Shown: piece by piece, positions 1 to 38,000 of the stretch | Layout of the letters: each line of letters begins with the position of its first letter | Numbering within the stretch: position 1 is the first letter of the stretch | Origin: Aldrovandia affinis | Lineage: Eukaryota; Chordata; Actinopteri; Notacanthiformes; Halosauridae | Length of the DNA stretch: 64,000 bases | Direction of reading: 5' to 3' | Assembly: GCA_029706075.1 (NCBI GenBank) | Contig: JAINUG010000015.1 | Span: forward strand, 4,548,154 to 4,612,153 | Program-made: the position numbers and the translations under genes | The notes under the pieces: model-generated | What the model was told of the DNA's origin: nothing | Databases searched by the model: none | Seen by the model: the letters and a program-made list of their open reading frames with translations, nothing else

Positions 1-829
1 AAACCCCGGTCTCCCTGGCGAGAAGAGGCTCTGCGGTCGCCGTGCTTCTGTCCGCGGGGTGATTTATCAGCGCCAGGCCCCTGGGAGCGGCCCGAAAAAC
101 GAGACTCGGTGGAAATGATCTGACGTGCTTTTTGAGCCGCGCCGGGAGGCCAATAAACAAGGGAGGGAGGGAGGGAGGGGGGACAGGTAACATATGAGAG
201 ATAAACGGTTGCCCGGTGCTCCTCTCGCGATGATGGACGGAAGACGAATCGGTCCATCTGCCCCCCCCCGTACCCGCCATCCTGCTCCAGCCCCGCGGAG
301 AGGGAGAGAGAGAGAGCGATGGGGGGCCCGTGTGCCAAGCAATTCGGCGCCGGGCTCCCAAAGTGCACGGGGGAAAAGAGGGATTCGTGCGAGCGATCGA
401 TAGCCCTGCTCTGGCAGCCCGGCTCACCTCCAGTGGTTTCTCTAGCTATTAATTCTGCGCACTGTAATTTCCTCTTAAAAGCCCCCTTTCTGTCCCTGTA
501 GAGCGCAGAGCAGACAGGAGATTAAAGAGCCGCTACCGTAGGACTCTAAAGCGGGAGGCGGAGAGGGGCCGCAGAGACGAAGAGAGGTGGGGTGCAGCGG
601 AGAGAAGGAGAAAAAGAAAAAAAAAATGGGGGGGGGAAGAAGAAAAAAAGACTAGTTTTACAAGTTTTTGCCCGTTCGATTTCGCTCTTCGTTTACCGGC
701 TGTGATCGGAATTTTAATTCAGTCGTCCGCGGTAGTGTAAGTCGCGTTAATGAAAAGCGCTTTCTCATCGGAGGAAATGAATATTAATTAGTCCACGAGT
801 CAGCTGCGGGCCAAGTGTGTGGGCGGGGG

Positions 830-926
830 TCTGTCTGTCTGCCTGTCTGTCTGCCTGTCTGTCTGTCTGTGTGCGTGCGTGCATGTGTTTGGGTGTGTGG
901 ATACGTGTGCATGTGTGTGCATCCAT

Positions 927-1014
<88 letters not shown>
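830..1014. repeat. Compound (CTGT)n-(GT)n microsatellite
   Basis: A CTGT/CTGC tetranucleotide run at about 830-868 passes into interrupted GTGC/GTGT, then an almost pure GT run of about 80 bp at 933-1014. Alternating purine-pyrimidine sequence of this length can form Z-DNA. Apparent reading frames here (Thr-His or Cys-Val repeats) are artefacts. Confidence 0.95.
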
Positions 1015-1016
<2 letters not shown>

Positions 1017-1706
1017 ATCCGTCCGTCCACATGCGCATGTGTGAGCGTGAAGGCAGGCATTTGGAAGTAAGGTTGTTTACCGCTTTCCAGTGAACGGTCA
1101 AGCGAAGCAGGAGGGAAGTGTGCCTTTGCGTTTCGCCCTCATGGTCGAGTGAAGCACCCTCACTCGGCCGCTCCAGGACGTCCTCCCCCCCCTCCCTCCC
1201 TCCAGGGTCTGCACTCGACCACACAGCCTGCGTGTCCCAACACCCCTGCGTTTAACGGAAAGCCCGAGGCGGGTGCACGGCCAGACCCTTCGGCCGGCGC
1301 GTGGGATTGGCCACTCGCGTCACTCCTCCCGGACCGAGAGTTTTAAGAGCAGTGACCCAGTTGTGGGGCGGCAGGGGCTGAAGGGGCCCAGTGTTTGGAG
1401 AGGAACACAGGAGCGAGCTGTCTCGGGCTGCGTGCTCCCTGCCAGCGCCAGCGCCGTGGTAATTGGCACAAGAGCAGGTGCTGGCAGAAAAGAGCAGGCT
1501 GATGTGCAGATAACAGCCCCCGGTGTCAGGGTAAACACGATCTACATACCGCACCGTGGGGCGCAACAGGAGCCCCCGCCACCGCGCTCTCCCCCGCCGC
1601 CTGTAAACACGGGAGACATGAAGCTCCTCACCGGCAGCGCCCTTTCTCCCTCACTTGGGCTGTCTCCCTCTGTCTGTCACTCTCTCACGCACTCCGTGCT
1701 TCTGAG

Positions 1707-1708
<2 letters not shown>

Positions 1709-1791
<83 letters not shown>

Positions 1792-1798
1792 TTCTCTG

Positions 1799-1830
<32 letters not shown>

Positions 1831-1892
1831 TCTCTCTCTTTCTCTCTCACTAACTCTCTCTCCCTCCCTCTCTGGCTTTCTCTCTCTCTCTC
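1709..1892. repeat. (CT)n microsatellite in intron 1
   Basis: About 80 bp of pure CT repeat, followed by interrupted CT with occasional TATTT, GT and AACT breaks, to about 1892. It is a homopyrimidine/homopurine tract with triplex (H-DNA) potential. Confidence 0.95.
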
Positions 1893-2139
1893 TCTCCACT
1901 GGCTGAGTGCAGTGCAGTAGGCACAGCTCCTGTTTGCTGTAGAGAGCGTTTAGAACGAGCGTTTCCGAGGCACGGCACAATCCTCCAGCATGTCAGCCCC
2001 CTCCTCTGTTTCCTGCCTGCGCTGTCGGAAAGATGTGAGATTGCACACCCTGAACTGGGCCCGACTGCCTGTCGGTCACACTCCATAGCACGGTGTCTGC
2101 ATCACACCGTCCGCCCCGGAGAGCAGAGCACATGGACGT

Positions 2140-2140
<1 letters not shown>

Positions 2141-2172
<32 letters not shown>
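2141..2172. repeat. (CA)n microsatellite
   Basis: Short CA run with one CG interruption, in intron 1 about 330 bp before the first visible exon. Confidence 0.9.
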
Positions 2173-2178
<6 letters not shown>

Positions 2179-2498
2179 CAGAATAGAGCACACAGAGCAG
2201 CAGAGAGCTCACATCACACAGCGTCACATTTCTGCGTTTATCCCTAGGCAATCTGTTTCCGAGGATGTGGACATGGCTCCAAAAAAGTTCATTAGAATCA
2301 AGCCCCAATCCAACGAGATTGGGGGAATTAAATAAATAAGACGAAAACCTCAGTCAAACCCAAGTCACCTTGTTGTGTGGAGTCAATACGTTGGTACTTA
2401 ATTTCATGCTTCGCGGTAGTGCGTATTTTTCCTCCGATATCTTGAATCTGTCATTAGCATGCGCCTCACCCCGGCCCGTCCGTGTCGTCTCGTTGCAG

Positions 2499-27907
<25,409 letters not shown>

Positions 27908-28009
27908 CACCCTCTGCTGGCTTGGAGGCTCCACTACAATTAGGGTGTTTTTTTTGTTTTAAATTATTATTTTTTATTTGATTTTTGCCCATCCCTTGAT
28001 GTAAAAAAA

Positions 28010-28015
28010 AATAAA
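28010..28015 (+). terminator. Proximal poly(A) signal candidate
   Basis: AATAAA within an A-rich run about 100 nt after the stop codon, followed some 20-30 nt later by a T-rich stretch (28026-28046). It could yield a very short 3' UTR. Confidence 0.35.
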
Positions 28016-28744
28016 AATGAAGTGAGTTTTATCCTTTTTTTATAGCGTTAGGAAGAGAGCAAAACTTCTGGTTCTGCAGAGTTTAGAGTATTCCCTTTTG
28101 GTCCGATGTGTTTTTAGGATTTTCATCTTCTTCTTTTTTTGTTTTTTTTGTACATTTTTATTTTATTACTCTCTATACTGTGATTGGTGCTTTGGTTCCT
28201 GTATTTGGATGAGACGAAAGCAACACTACAGAATGCCTCGTCCACAGCGCGCTGCCAATTTAAGGACAAGAGACTGCAATGTCAGAATTTCTGAGTGCAA
28301 CAAGCATAGAGTGCACATTAAACACTGGTAGCCGGACCAAAAGGGAATCTCATCTAGTAGTACTTACTGTCACACACTTCAGAGGCACTCAAAACACTCC
28401 TCCGAACAGCCTCTTAGATCAATTTTTTTTGAAAAGCTCAAATCCTCGCCACAGTCAACCTGGAAATGTGTTCATTTTATGGGGCAGGATCACAGCACAG
28501 CTCTACTAAACAACTGTTGGAGCCCGGCATTGGAGAGGGGTCCGGAGTGTACGTCTGGGTTAGCAGCCCGCCCAGCCTTTGTTAAAAGGCCGCTGCACCC
28601 CCTCAAGCCCCCGGATGCATGAGGTGCCAGGGGCAGGGGTGTCGCGTCGTAGATGTGTATCATGCGACGCTCCTGCAGACCGCCTGAAACTTGAAGCGCA
28701 GGAGTGTCAGCTGTGCTGGCACTCAGGAGAAGAAAAAAAAAACT

Positions 28745-28746
<2 letters not shown>

Positions 28747-28777
<31 letters not shown>

Positions 28778-28800
28778 CTCTCTCTCTCTCTCTCCTCTCT
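28747..28800. repeat. Poly-T followed by (CT)n in the 3' UTR
   Basis: About 31 T (28747-28777), then CT repeats to about 28800. Confidence 0.92.
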
Positions 28801-28865
28801 CTTCCCCCCCTTTCCTTTCGGCTTATTATATGTACAACTTTAATTTTCAAGCAAGCTGCGGGGGA

Positions 28866-28871
28866 AATAAA
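28866..28871 (+). terminator. Poly(A) signal candidate
   Basis: AATAAA in GGGGAAATAAAAGC. The downstream sequence is only moderately GT-rich. Confidence 0.25.
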
Positions 28872-30230
28872 AGCTGAAAGAAACGAGTTTTGGATGGGAA
28901 AATGAGTAGCTATTTATTTATAAGTTTATATAAATACAAATATTTTTAGTCAATGACTAATGACTTCACGCTGCTTTTGCAGCTTGGTGAATATTTTTTG
29001 TAAACGAGCTGCCTTTATTTACAAAGGCCACCGCCCCAAACCAGTACCCGTAGGCTGCCTATGTGTCAGTGTAGTCCAGTCTCAGTAGATAAGTACCTAT
29101 ATCGCTATATTACATATTACAAGTACATCACATGTAAAACTGGTGCTGGGGACTAACAGGTCAGCTGATACTTCCAACTTCTCCAATTTGAAAAGTAAAA
29201 AAAAAAAAAAAACATTAAAAATGAAGGTTAATGTTGTGTTGTGCAATTCTTGAATTGGTCGATGTTGGTCCCAGAATGTGAGTGCATTCAGTGCTGTAAT
29301 AAAATGTATAAATGAACATTTTGGTTCAAGTTGGATCAAAGGACATATGGACTGAACTGTTAGCTGGACTCCCAGGGCTTTTGAGTTGGGGCGACTAATT
29401 GTCATGCCATGTCCAGTAGCGATAACCTTTCTGTGTCCTGCTGCTGTGGCCCCACTCTGGCTCTGTGTGTGTGTGTGCGCTCTCTATGGTCTTTAGCTCG
29501 CTGGACACCTGCAAGCTCTGTGCTCTAGCAACATGAAATGAGTCCCTAAAAAAACAAAGTCAGGATAAGTCATTAGACCTCACCTCAAATAGAAGGCTTA
29601 ACACATTTTGAATAACATTAATTTATCAAATTTTATGTAAAATGGTGCATGGTCATTGATCGTAAAATGTCATTTAGCAAGATGGTTCACATTTATTTGA
29701 TTGGTGTTTGGAGATCAGACAGTGTGCCTTCCGCAGGGATGTTTGTTCAAATTAAGATGAGGTCTGAGGCATTTGACTGTCATGATGCATGGTGGGATAG
29801 GAAGGAAGACCTACCCTGGGGCCAATATAGTGCCTGTTGTGGAAGGGCTTATGTTATTATGGAGTGGGCCCTATCGCTGGAAAATTATCGAACAGCACTT
29901 ACTGTAGTCGGTTCATTTAAAGCCCCTCGCGCCAATTTATTCTCCGCCGCGGAAGCAGCGCTCCCATCGCCGTGCTGTCTCACAGGCTTTTGCACACGTG
30001 CCTGCTCACCCTGCAGTCGCCCGCCCACCTGCTGTGGTTTCAACAGAGCGGCTAGGGCAGGTGTTTCTGCCCTCTCAGATGTGCCAGACCCAGCCAGGGC
30101 TGAGTTTAGCCAGGTGAGGAACCAGCACAGACACCAGAGTACGAAAACTAGCCAGCGAGAGATCCGACCTCAGATGCGAGAGCGTGTAATCCTACAAAGA
30201 GCCCAGGTGTCCCAGAAGCTCTGTACTGTA

Positions 30231-30236
30231 AATAAA
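30231..30236 (+). terminator. Poly(A) signal candidate
   Basis: AATAAA in CTGTAAATAAAGGGC, followed by a GTGTTACTGC / TTGTGTGAATTTATTTT region rich in G and T. It overlaps a Pumilio-type motif (30227-30234). Confidence 0.4.
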
Positions 30237-31590
30237 GGGCAGTGATGACTCCGTGTTACTGCTCTCATGTCAACTTGTGTGAATTTATTTTTTATTATTA
30301 TTATTTTTTTGCGGTAATGAGCAAGACTTAAGGGGTCACTCCATGTACGCTCAAGATTGACATGTATGTTTGGGGGAGGCGGTTAAGAAATGAGATCCTT
30401 CTTGGAACGCATGTTAAATGTTTTTGTCAGGGAAATGGAGGGCAACTTTGTATTTAACAGCTACAATGTTAATGTTCCTGAGGACTTTCAATCATGTGCA
30501 CAACAGTGAGTCATCAGCCCCATTTTGAAACGGATTTCAAATATATATTTTTTTTTCTCCACTTCCTGCTGTGGGTATGTTACCTTGTTTTTAATGGCAT
30601 CGTCAACAAAAGGATTGATGAAGTAATCCAATATAAATGTGAGGGGCGGGGAGGGGTGCACAACAAAAGTGCACAACTGATTTAAATTACAGTCATTACT
30701 GGAAGGCTAGCATTTCAGGACAAACACTGAACAACATTTCCATTGCTGAACCAGTGACTTGAAAGCGGTGTAAACCGTCAGTGGCTTTCCTTTAATGAAC
30801 GAAGATGCCTCTGGCACAGCACTGATGGAAATGTGGAAATAGATGCAAACTCCTGAAGATCTGCATGGCCTGTTGTTTCTCTGGCCATGTCAATGCACCT
30901 TCAAATGAATAGTTCACACTTCATCCATTGTTCAAAAATAATTTAAAAAAAGATTATTTAAAAAAATTAATTCTAAAAGTTAATCTATGTGAAATAGCTA
31001 TTTTGTTATAAATAATATACATGAAGAAAATGTACATAAGTATTTTGTAATGGAAAGACGTTTAAAAAAAAAACGTATTGTAAATACTGTTCTGTTCAAA
31101 GGAAAACAAAAAGAAATTCCATCATAAATGGATTAAAGTAAGAATCTCGCTACCTGGCACATGAAGAGACATTGAAGACGCGGTGGATGTTTTGACAGTG
31201 TATCAGATCTATGAGGAAGCTGAAGTAGTTTGGACAGGTCTTCATAAGTATTCACCTTTCAGAGAATCTCATGTCAGATTGTTGTTCTCTCTGCTGGAAA
31301 GTTTTGTTGAGCAACTGTTGCACAAACTTCTCTGAATCCCCCATTCCCTCTATTACAGGGGAGCTCTGTGCCTTAGCTGTTGTCCTGTCTAGGGAACTCT
31401 TTTACTTTGTGTCTATGAATAAAAAAAATATTGTTTTGTTTAGTTTTGCAACAATGGAAAAGTACCATGCTGTATGTGATTGAAGAAATGGTAACAAACC
31501 AAAAAGATGTCCGCTGATGTAAATAAGAGGCCTTCTTTTAGCTTTTTTTGTTTGTTTGTTTTTTTTTCTTTTTTGACAGCTGAATTTTAA

Positions 31591-31596
31591 AATAAA
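31591..31596 (+). terminator. Distal poly(A) signal, best supported
   Basis: AATAAA, a plausible cleavage region near 31610-31620, then a GT-rich element (GGCTTGTGTCTCTGTGCCTTTTG) at about 31619-31641. This spacing is standard. It would end a 3' UTR of about 3.7 kb. Confidence 0.55.
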
Positions 31597-31619
31597 AGAT
31601 GGAAATCTTCAAATCCGGT

Positions 31620-33746
31620 GGCTTGTGTCTCTGTGCCTTTTGCTGAGGAAACATGGGCACTCGTGTTCTTAAACAGAAACGATAAAGTCAGTACTAACTG
31701 TAGAAGCAATAGATACACGGCTGCAATAACACAGGCAAAGCGATCTGCTTGGCATGAAGTAGTGAAAAGGAGTAATATGATATGGCCTTTTGTGGAGCTG
31801 GTGAGAATGGTATCCTTTTAGGAATCTGCCATTTTCTCATTGAGAAATCCTGCCAAAGTAACACAATGCACTTTCTACGGATGATTGATGAGATAGTTCA
31901 GACCTCTTATCATCTCCCTTTGGAACCTTCTTTTCAGTGTAAGATATAAAAGCATGGACTCCCCACCCCAAAGTGATTAAATAATTGCACCGTATGTAAC
32001 ATTAGCCGTTCTGTACAGATGGGTGGAACACATGGTGGATGAAGGAGAAGGAATGGGGGAGAAAGGAGAAAATCTTTCTTGGATTCGTGGCAGGTTTTGA
32101 AGGCGGCGTTTGAGGAGACGGGTTGAGAGTGCAGTCGTAGCCGTGGCGATCAGCTTCTTCCCAGTAGGTCCCCTGGGGCTCTTCTCTGCCACGCCGAGCA
32201 TCCCTCAGTCCGGGATCAAAGACACAATGGGCCATTAGCTCCCGCTACATCCCAACCAGCTGGAAACCGGCCGTCTAATTAGTCTCTGAGCAGTCCTTTG
32301 AGGAGAGCGCACCTGCGTCACCTGCAGCCAGACAAAAGCTTGTCTCCTGGTGTTTATTTCCTGTAAAACTGTGGTTGTCGGCGCCGGCCTCGTGAACGTC
32401 ACCTGCTGTCGAAGCCGAATGAATGCGTACGCCCTCTGACAGAGATGTTACAGGAGGGGAGTCTGATGATGAAGAGAGCAGTGCTACTTTGGAAGCTGAT
32501 GAACGCATAACCAGGTAGAGGAAATTAGAATCCACGTCTGCCGCCTGGGCAGTAGAAGCCACACCGAAGCAGGAAGTCATGGCTTTAATTGTGCTGGACA
32601 GGCAGAAATGCTACTTCACTGATGATTATGTTCCTTTAGATGTACACATTTAAACTGAAAACTGAATTAAAGCAACCTACATGTAAGTAAAAACACGCTG
32701 GCTAAATCCATGAGGGTGTGGGTGCTGTGAGTGACCGTGTGTTGCATCTAAACTCGGGTTGGCTTGATTTTAAACATCTACTGGATGTGCCTATCTGCCC
32801 AAATACATGTTGTTTAGGACAATTCTGCATTCTTATAGTTGAGAAGTTTCAAATCAGTTTATATAATTGGTGGAAAAACAAAATATGGCGCCCCTCTGTT
32901 GAGAAAATGTTCCTCAGTACACAAAGCTGCAACTGTAGCGAATGCCTCAATTTTGAGCAAAAGCATTTCAGACACCCAATGGTCTATTTCATGCCAATAT
33001 CGCCCATGTCAAAATATCTATATAATGGCCTCCAGTTCACCTTGGAGAGAAGGTAACCCCCACAAAAAATGGTAAGAAGTGACCAAAGAGTTTAAAATGG
33101 TGAGTAGCTAGCTGGTAGTTCTGCACACTGGCCGGCAGACAATGGTGAGACAATAGAAGGGACTAAGGATCCTGTGACAGATTAACATTGGCTGGTTTTA
33201 TAGTAAGCCACTCAAGAGTATAACTTATAAATGTGAGCTGGCATCTAGTTTTGAATACAATAAGAAATTGTCACCTTGAAAACAGCTATCGTTTATTTGC
33301 TGTTTTATTTTTTTTTGCAGGGTTGTAAAAGTGTTTGCATGCATACAGTGTATGGATAATTATTCCAAGGACGTTGCATTGTAATAGGAAAATGGTTTCT
33401 GATTTATGGAGGGGCTAAAATGGAGATGAATGCTAAATTTATAAGCCCATTAAGAAGCACAAGTGACCATAAGAGACGATCACAGTCTCTTCTTCCAACT
33501 TTTTATCTGGTGCCAGAGAACACAGTGTGCTCTTCCAGACTGAGAAGCAACCCTTTTCTGTGCCTATGAGATGGAGCCGAAAGCTCCTCTGCTCTCAGAA
33601 ATCCCAGCTTGTTGTCTGAGCCAAAAGCTCCGACTCAAGGGCTAACCATTGTTGATGGATCAGCAATATTTAACTCTTGGCCACCAGGATAATTATTAAG
33701 CGCACATCCTTATCATACTCCTCAAAGTGTAAGAGGACATATTCCA
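31620..33746. other. Intergenic, no gene recognised
   Basis: No open frame with recognisable domains and no clear repeat family. 32030-32580 is non-repetitive, moderately GC-rich and complex (for example TCTAATTAGTC near 32275), so it could hold a conserved non-coding element; the rest is AT-rich and featureless to my reading. Confidence 0.5.
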
Positions 33747-34035
33747 GGGGCTGCCTGATAGCTCATCCTGCTAAAGCACAATCAATGCACCTGCAGTCTG
33801 AATCCTAACCTGCCAGTACTGATTGTAACCAGCAAGCCTGCAAGGTGATGCATCACCCAGGGAGGGAGGGTTTCTGTCAGTGGGATTGTCCTCGTCTCAC
33901 CATACACCAGTGACTCTTCTGGCAAATCCAGCACCGGCAGTCTGCCTGTACCAACTGCACATGAAATGTACTCCTCTGCCGCAATAACCTTGCAGGTCTG
34001 CTGACTGAAGTAGTGGCTGGCAGCACACACTTTGG
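33747..34035 (+). mobile_element. tRNA-derived SINE candidate
   Basis: It starts GGGGCTGCCTGATAGCTCATC, resembling a tRNA-like head with an A-box-type TAGCTCATCCTGCTAAAGCA, then GTCTGAATCC as a degenerate B box. The body continues to about 34035. Target duplications were not identified, and the family is unknown. Confidence 0.45.
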
Positions 34036-34123
34036 AGCAGATTGGATGTTTTTACTCTGCACACTCTCAAATTGACAATGGATGTTTTAGCAGCTAAATG
34101 GGAATATATAACAGCCATATATA

Positions 34124-35080
34124 CAGTGAGTATAAAAGTAATCAGCCCCTTTTTTTATTTCCTTACTTCATGGAATCACAGTGGATTTAATTGGGATTTC
34201 TAGCCACTGATAAATACAAAATATTCTAGAATGTCAAATAAAAAAATTAAAATCTTAAGTGATTACAAATAAAAAAGACAATAATCGATTACATAAGTAT
34301 TCACCGCCCCCCTTTCTGTGTCTCCTACATGCCTTCTGGCAAACTAGGTGAAATTTTGGTGAAGTTTTCTTCAGCAATGGCTTTCTTTTTGACACCCTCC
34401 CATAAAACACACATTTGTGAAGCACCCGGGCTATTGTTGTCCAATGGACAATTTCTCCCATCTCTGCCATGGAAGACTAACTCCATTAGAGTTGCCATAG
34501 GCCTCTTGGTGGCCTAACAAGTGCCCTTGATGCTCAGTTTTGGAGGACAGCCTAGGCAAATTCACAGTTGTGCCATATACTCTCAATTTCTTTATGATGT
34601 ACTTAACAGTGCTCCAGAGGATATTCAAAGTCTTTGAAATCTTATATCTTACCCCTGATTGGTGCTTATGAAGAACCTTTACTCAGATTTGCTTTGAATG
34701 ATCTTTGGTCTTCATAATACAGTGCCTGTGTATTAATGCACTAACCAACTGTGGGACCTCTCACAGACAGGTGTATTTAATTTGAAATCATTTGAAACAC
34801 AGGTGGACTCCAATCAAATAATTATGTAACCTAATTATGACAATCGATTGCACCACAGTTTAGGTGTGTCAGAAGAAGGGGTGAATACTTATGCAATCAA
34901 TTATTGTCTGTATTTTATTTGTAATTAATTAAGCTTTAGATTTGTTTTTTATTTTACATTATTGAGTATTTTATGTTGATCGGTGGCAAGAAATCCCAAT
35001 TAAATCCATTTTGATTCCATGAAGTAAGAAAATAAAATGTTAAAAATGTCAAATGGGGTGAATACTTTTTATACCCACTG
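34124..35080 (-). mobile_element. Tc1/mariner-type element, internally deleted
   Basis: Flanked by TA on both sides (34122-34123 and 35081-35082). The left end CAGTGAGTATAAAAGTAATC and the right end, read in reverse, CAGTGGGTATAAAAAGTATTC, form terminal inverted repeats of about 200 bp. Each contains a second inner direct-repeat copy of the GTATTCACC motif (IR/DR type). The total is 957 bp, against about 1.3-1.6 kb for intact relatives. Confidence 0.92.
34305..34730 (-). pseudogene. Tc1 transposase remnant
   Basis: Two minus-strand fragments in different frames resemble Tc1 transposase: one around 34600-34500 like the helix-turn-helix region (TVKYIIKKLRVYGTT), one around 34440-34370 like the central region (ARVLHKCVFYGRV, RKPLLKK). 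The DDE catalytic part is missing and the frame is broken, so it is dead. Confidence 0.8.
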
Positions 35081-35082
35081 TA

Positions 35083-38000
35083 AATACAGTTTGGCATTCC
35101 AAATTGGGGAGGGGGATTTTAAATTGTTGATTAAAAAAAGGTCATTTTTATTTGATGAATAAATCATATTTATTAATATTAATATGATTTTTTACATTCA
35201 TTTTGTGAATAAAGTGAATATAGGACACTATTTTATACATATGGTGTAAAAACACAAGGGCTGAAAGTAGTAATCAAAGCAAGGATGACAGAGACTGAAA
35301 ATGTATACCTCTCTGCAAGCTAATGAAAAAAAAGACTCAGCTAACACTTTGACTTTGTTGCAGACAAATTTGTTTGGAAGTCCCACCCACAAATGTGTCC
35401 TTGTGACAAAGGGAGAAGCGGCCATCAGTAATCCCATAATCAGATACACTTCCACATTCCAGGTGCTCAGCAGTGCAGGGTAACATGATCATTGTTGTTG
35501 TGTTTTGTGATGGTAATGCATACCCTGCCAGCACTGGAGCATAGTCTGCAGAAACATACAAAGATACAGATGCATTTTTTGTTATTTATTTTTATTATAT
35601 TTGTTGTTGTTTTCTTATTCTTTCTGGCTGAAGGTTTGGCATAGTCACTGAATTCATTGCTTAATATGATGCTACTCAAAATAATATTGCTTTGCCCCAT
35701 CGACATAGCATTTTGACTGGTATACTGTAACTACATTTCCCCAAGCTAGTCAGCTAACATCAATATGTATCATATACAAATCAGGGTATTAAATGCATTT
35801 TTTTAATGTGGTTCTCAAAGGGAATTTGACTGCTCACATTTTGTGATCAGAGTTCTAAACATACAACCTCCATGCATTATACTTGCTAGCTTAATAGCTT
35901 GAGAGCTATTCAGTGCTGTTGTGGAGACGTAGATACAGTAAGCTGTACAAAACCTGGCTTGTGACATATTTTAATTCTGGAAAGGTTGATACTATATTCA
36001 CATTCCTTTATGGTGATCAAAGGATTTTTACAAATTGTTATTTCTACAGGACAAGGAAAGGTTTGTGCCCCATTGGTTTTTGGAATTTTCTTTATTGGTT
36101 TGTACTGGTTCAGGACCTGCCTCTTGAAAACTACTGTCATTTTTAAAAACCTCATTCAGATTTCCATATATTTTAGATACGTTCATTCCAAGCACTTTCA
36201 TGCACAAAAATACCCAAAGCCATACAACGCACCTCAGGTAGTGCTCAGAATATGAATAATGGGGTTTAAGTGAAACCTCAGTGTATTGAAGGCATTCAAT
36301 TGCTAACCCTGTCCTGTGGAGATGGATTTGCAAGTTAAATCTGAATCAAGCACATTCTGGGAAGCAGTCTACACACCTTTTGCTAGGTGGCGAGTTACAC
36401 TTGCAGCCAAATAAAACCATTCAAGTAGAATACACATTTCTGTAGTTCCAATGTCCAATGTTTTCTCCATTCATTTCCCCAGTAATGATGTGTAAATATT
36501 AGAATTAACAAAAAAAAGGTAATTGCTATAACTATGCTATAGATTATTTGTATGGTATTTGGGTTATTTTTATGGTCAGCCATTTATAGTAAAGGCACAA
36601 GGACATTTTCATTTGCACGCTTATCATTGGAGTTGCAACGTGACCTCATAGTATCATGCTTACCCAGACACAAAGATAAGAGCATGTAAAAAGCATGACT
36701 TTGGCCATTTTTCGGCAAAAATAATAAATCTGCCTTGTATGAGCTGTTTGCCTTATTCAGAAAGTAAACGTAGGAGCAGAGTATTTACATGTAGGGAAAT
36801 ATAGTCCAATATAGAAATTGCATCACATTCCTAGGGAAGCAAACAGATAGCATTTGACCAATGTGAAAAGTAAAAAAAATCTCACACCCCGTTTCACACC
36901 TAAGGGATACATTGGAAAGCAATAGGCTACAAAATGTAATGCCAAATGTTAAAGGACATAAATCACACAAAATAACTACTGATATTGATGGCCATCTGGT
37001 TAAAAAAGCAGTCGTCCCAAATCTATGTGGATAAAGTTTGATTCTTTACATGACTTAATTGAGTGCTTGTATCACCAACTGCACAATAATATCACCCACA
37101 CTCTCAGACTGTATGCTACTGAGTCCATCTGCGTATTTATGTATTCAGCATAATGTTAGTTCATTGCACTGGGAAAGCCAAAAAACTTAACTCAAAGTCT
37201 TCAGACCACCTCCTGTACAGTTTAGGGTAGACCACAGCTTGTTTAATTGAACAACCTAAGGAAATGAAAAATCTTAATGAACCTAATCAGATGAAAGCTT
37301 ACCAGACCCCTGTGGTGGACTGTTACAGTGGCCCTCACTCCAATCTGTTCAGCCTAGTGGAATATCAAAAGACATGCTGTCCAACAATAAATATTTCAGT
37401 GCCTGCCTTCTGCTTGTAGTTGGGTGAAAGGAAGACCATCTTTTAGCTATGGAGGCAGTGAACAACTAACTGTGTTCCGTAAAATGTCACATATATTTGA
37501 AATGGCTTAGGATGCCAGTGAACGTCGCAGTAGCAGAGACACTCAATCAGATACAAGCATACGGTCCATTAATGAAGGCATTCCTTGGACATTGTCAGGC
37601 TCAGCTCATCTCTGTGAGAGTGCAAGCTAGACAGAATAGCGTATATCTTCCTCTTTGTACCTGGAATGTGAGTGGCAGGAGCATCCAGGAAAGGGGCTCA
37701 CGCTCTCGTTTTGTTTTTGTTTTTGTTTTAGTTTTAGTTTGAGATGTGGGAGCTCCTAACGTCACTTTCTGCCTCTCTCTGCAGACAACACTGCTGAGAA
37801 GACAGTCATTGTACCAGAAGAGACAGCTCTTTCAGCACTGGCTAGTTGTTTTGGTTTTTTATAACCCCCCCCTTGTCTGAGGCCTCCCTCCCTGCATTAA
37901 GCCAGGACATCTATGTGTTGCAGTTCAGCACCCAACAGGCAGACTCCAGCTTTAAGAGAACCTTCCTGGGAATAGAAACAGCTTCTGCCACTCTCAGTGA

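Larger units (their letters stand above)
1..2498 (+). other. Intron 1 (3' part), no coding sequence seen
   Basis: Sequence upstream of the first visible xylt1 exon. No open frame here encodes the basic cytosolic tail plus hydrophobic anchor expected of exon 1, so I read it as intron 1 rather than promoter; this is an inference. It contains GC-rich stretches, purine-rich runs near 540-650, and the GT, CT and CA repeats listed separately. The acceptor is the pyrimidine-rich stretch ending in AG at 2497-2498. Confidence 0.6.
27908..31615 (+). other. xylt1: Probable xylt1 3' untranslated region (~3.7 kb)
   Basis: The stretch after the stop has several AATAAA signals on the + strand and no acceptable new gene start. 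I place the main end after the signal at 31591, because a GT-rich element follows it. It includes a poly-T/CT run (28747-28800), an AUUUA-bearing stretch near 28910 and four Pumilio-type motifs. The exact end is inferred; RNA data would settle it. Confidence 0.6.

Noticed and set aside
784-1224. Thr-His and Cys-Val repeat reading frames
   Set aside because: Translation of GT/CA microsatellite; open only because the dinucleotide lacks stops.
1709-1892. CT tract as the polypyrimidine tract of an exon near 1900-1980
   Set aside because: No conserved XT-I sequence follows it, and the known protein is continuous without an exon here.
1-2498. xylt1 exon 1 or promoter in the first 2.5 kb
   Set aside because: No frame encodes a basic tail plus hydrophobic anchor with a donor in the right phase, so intron 1 is more likely.
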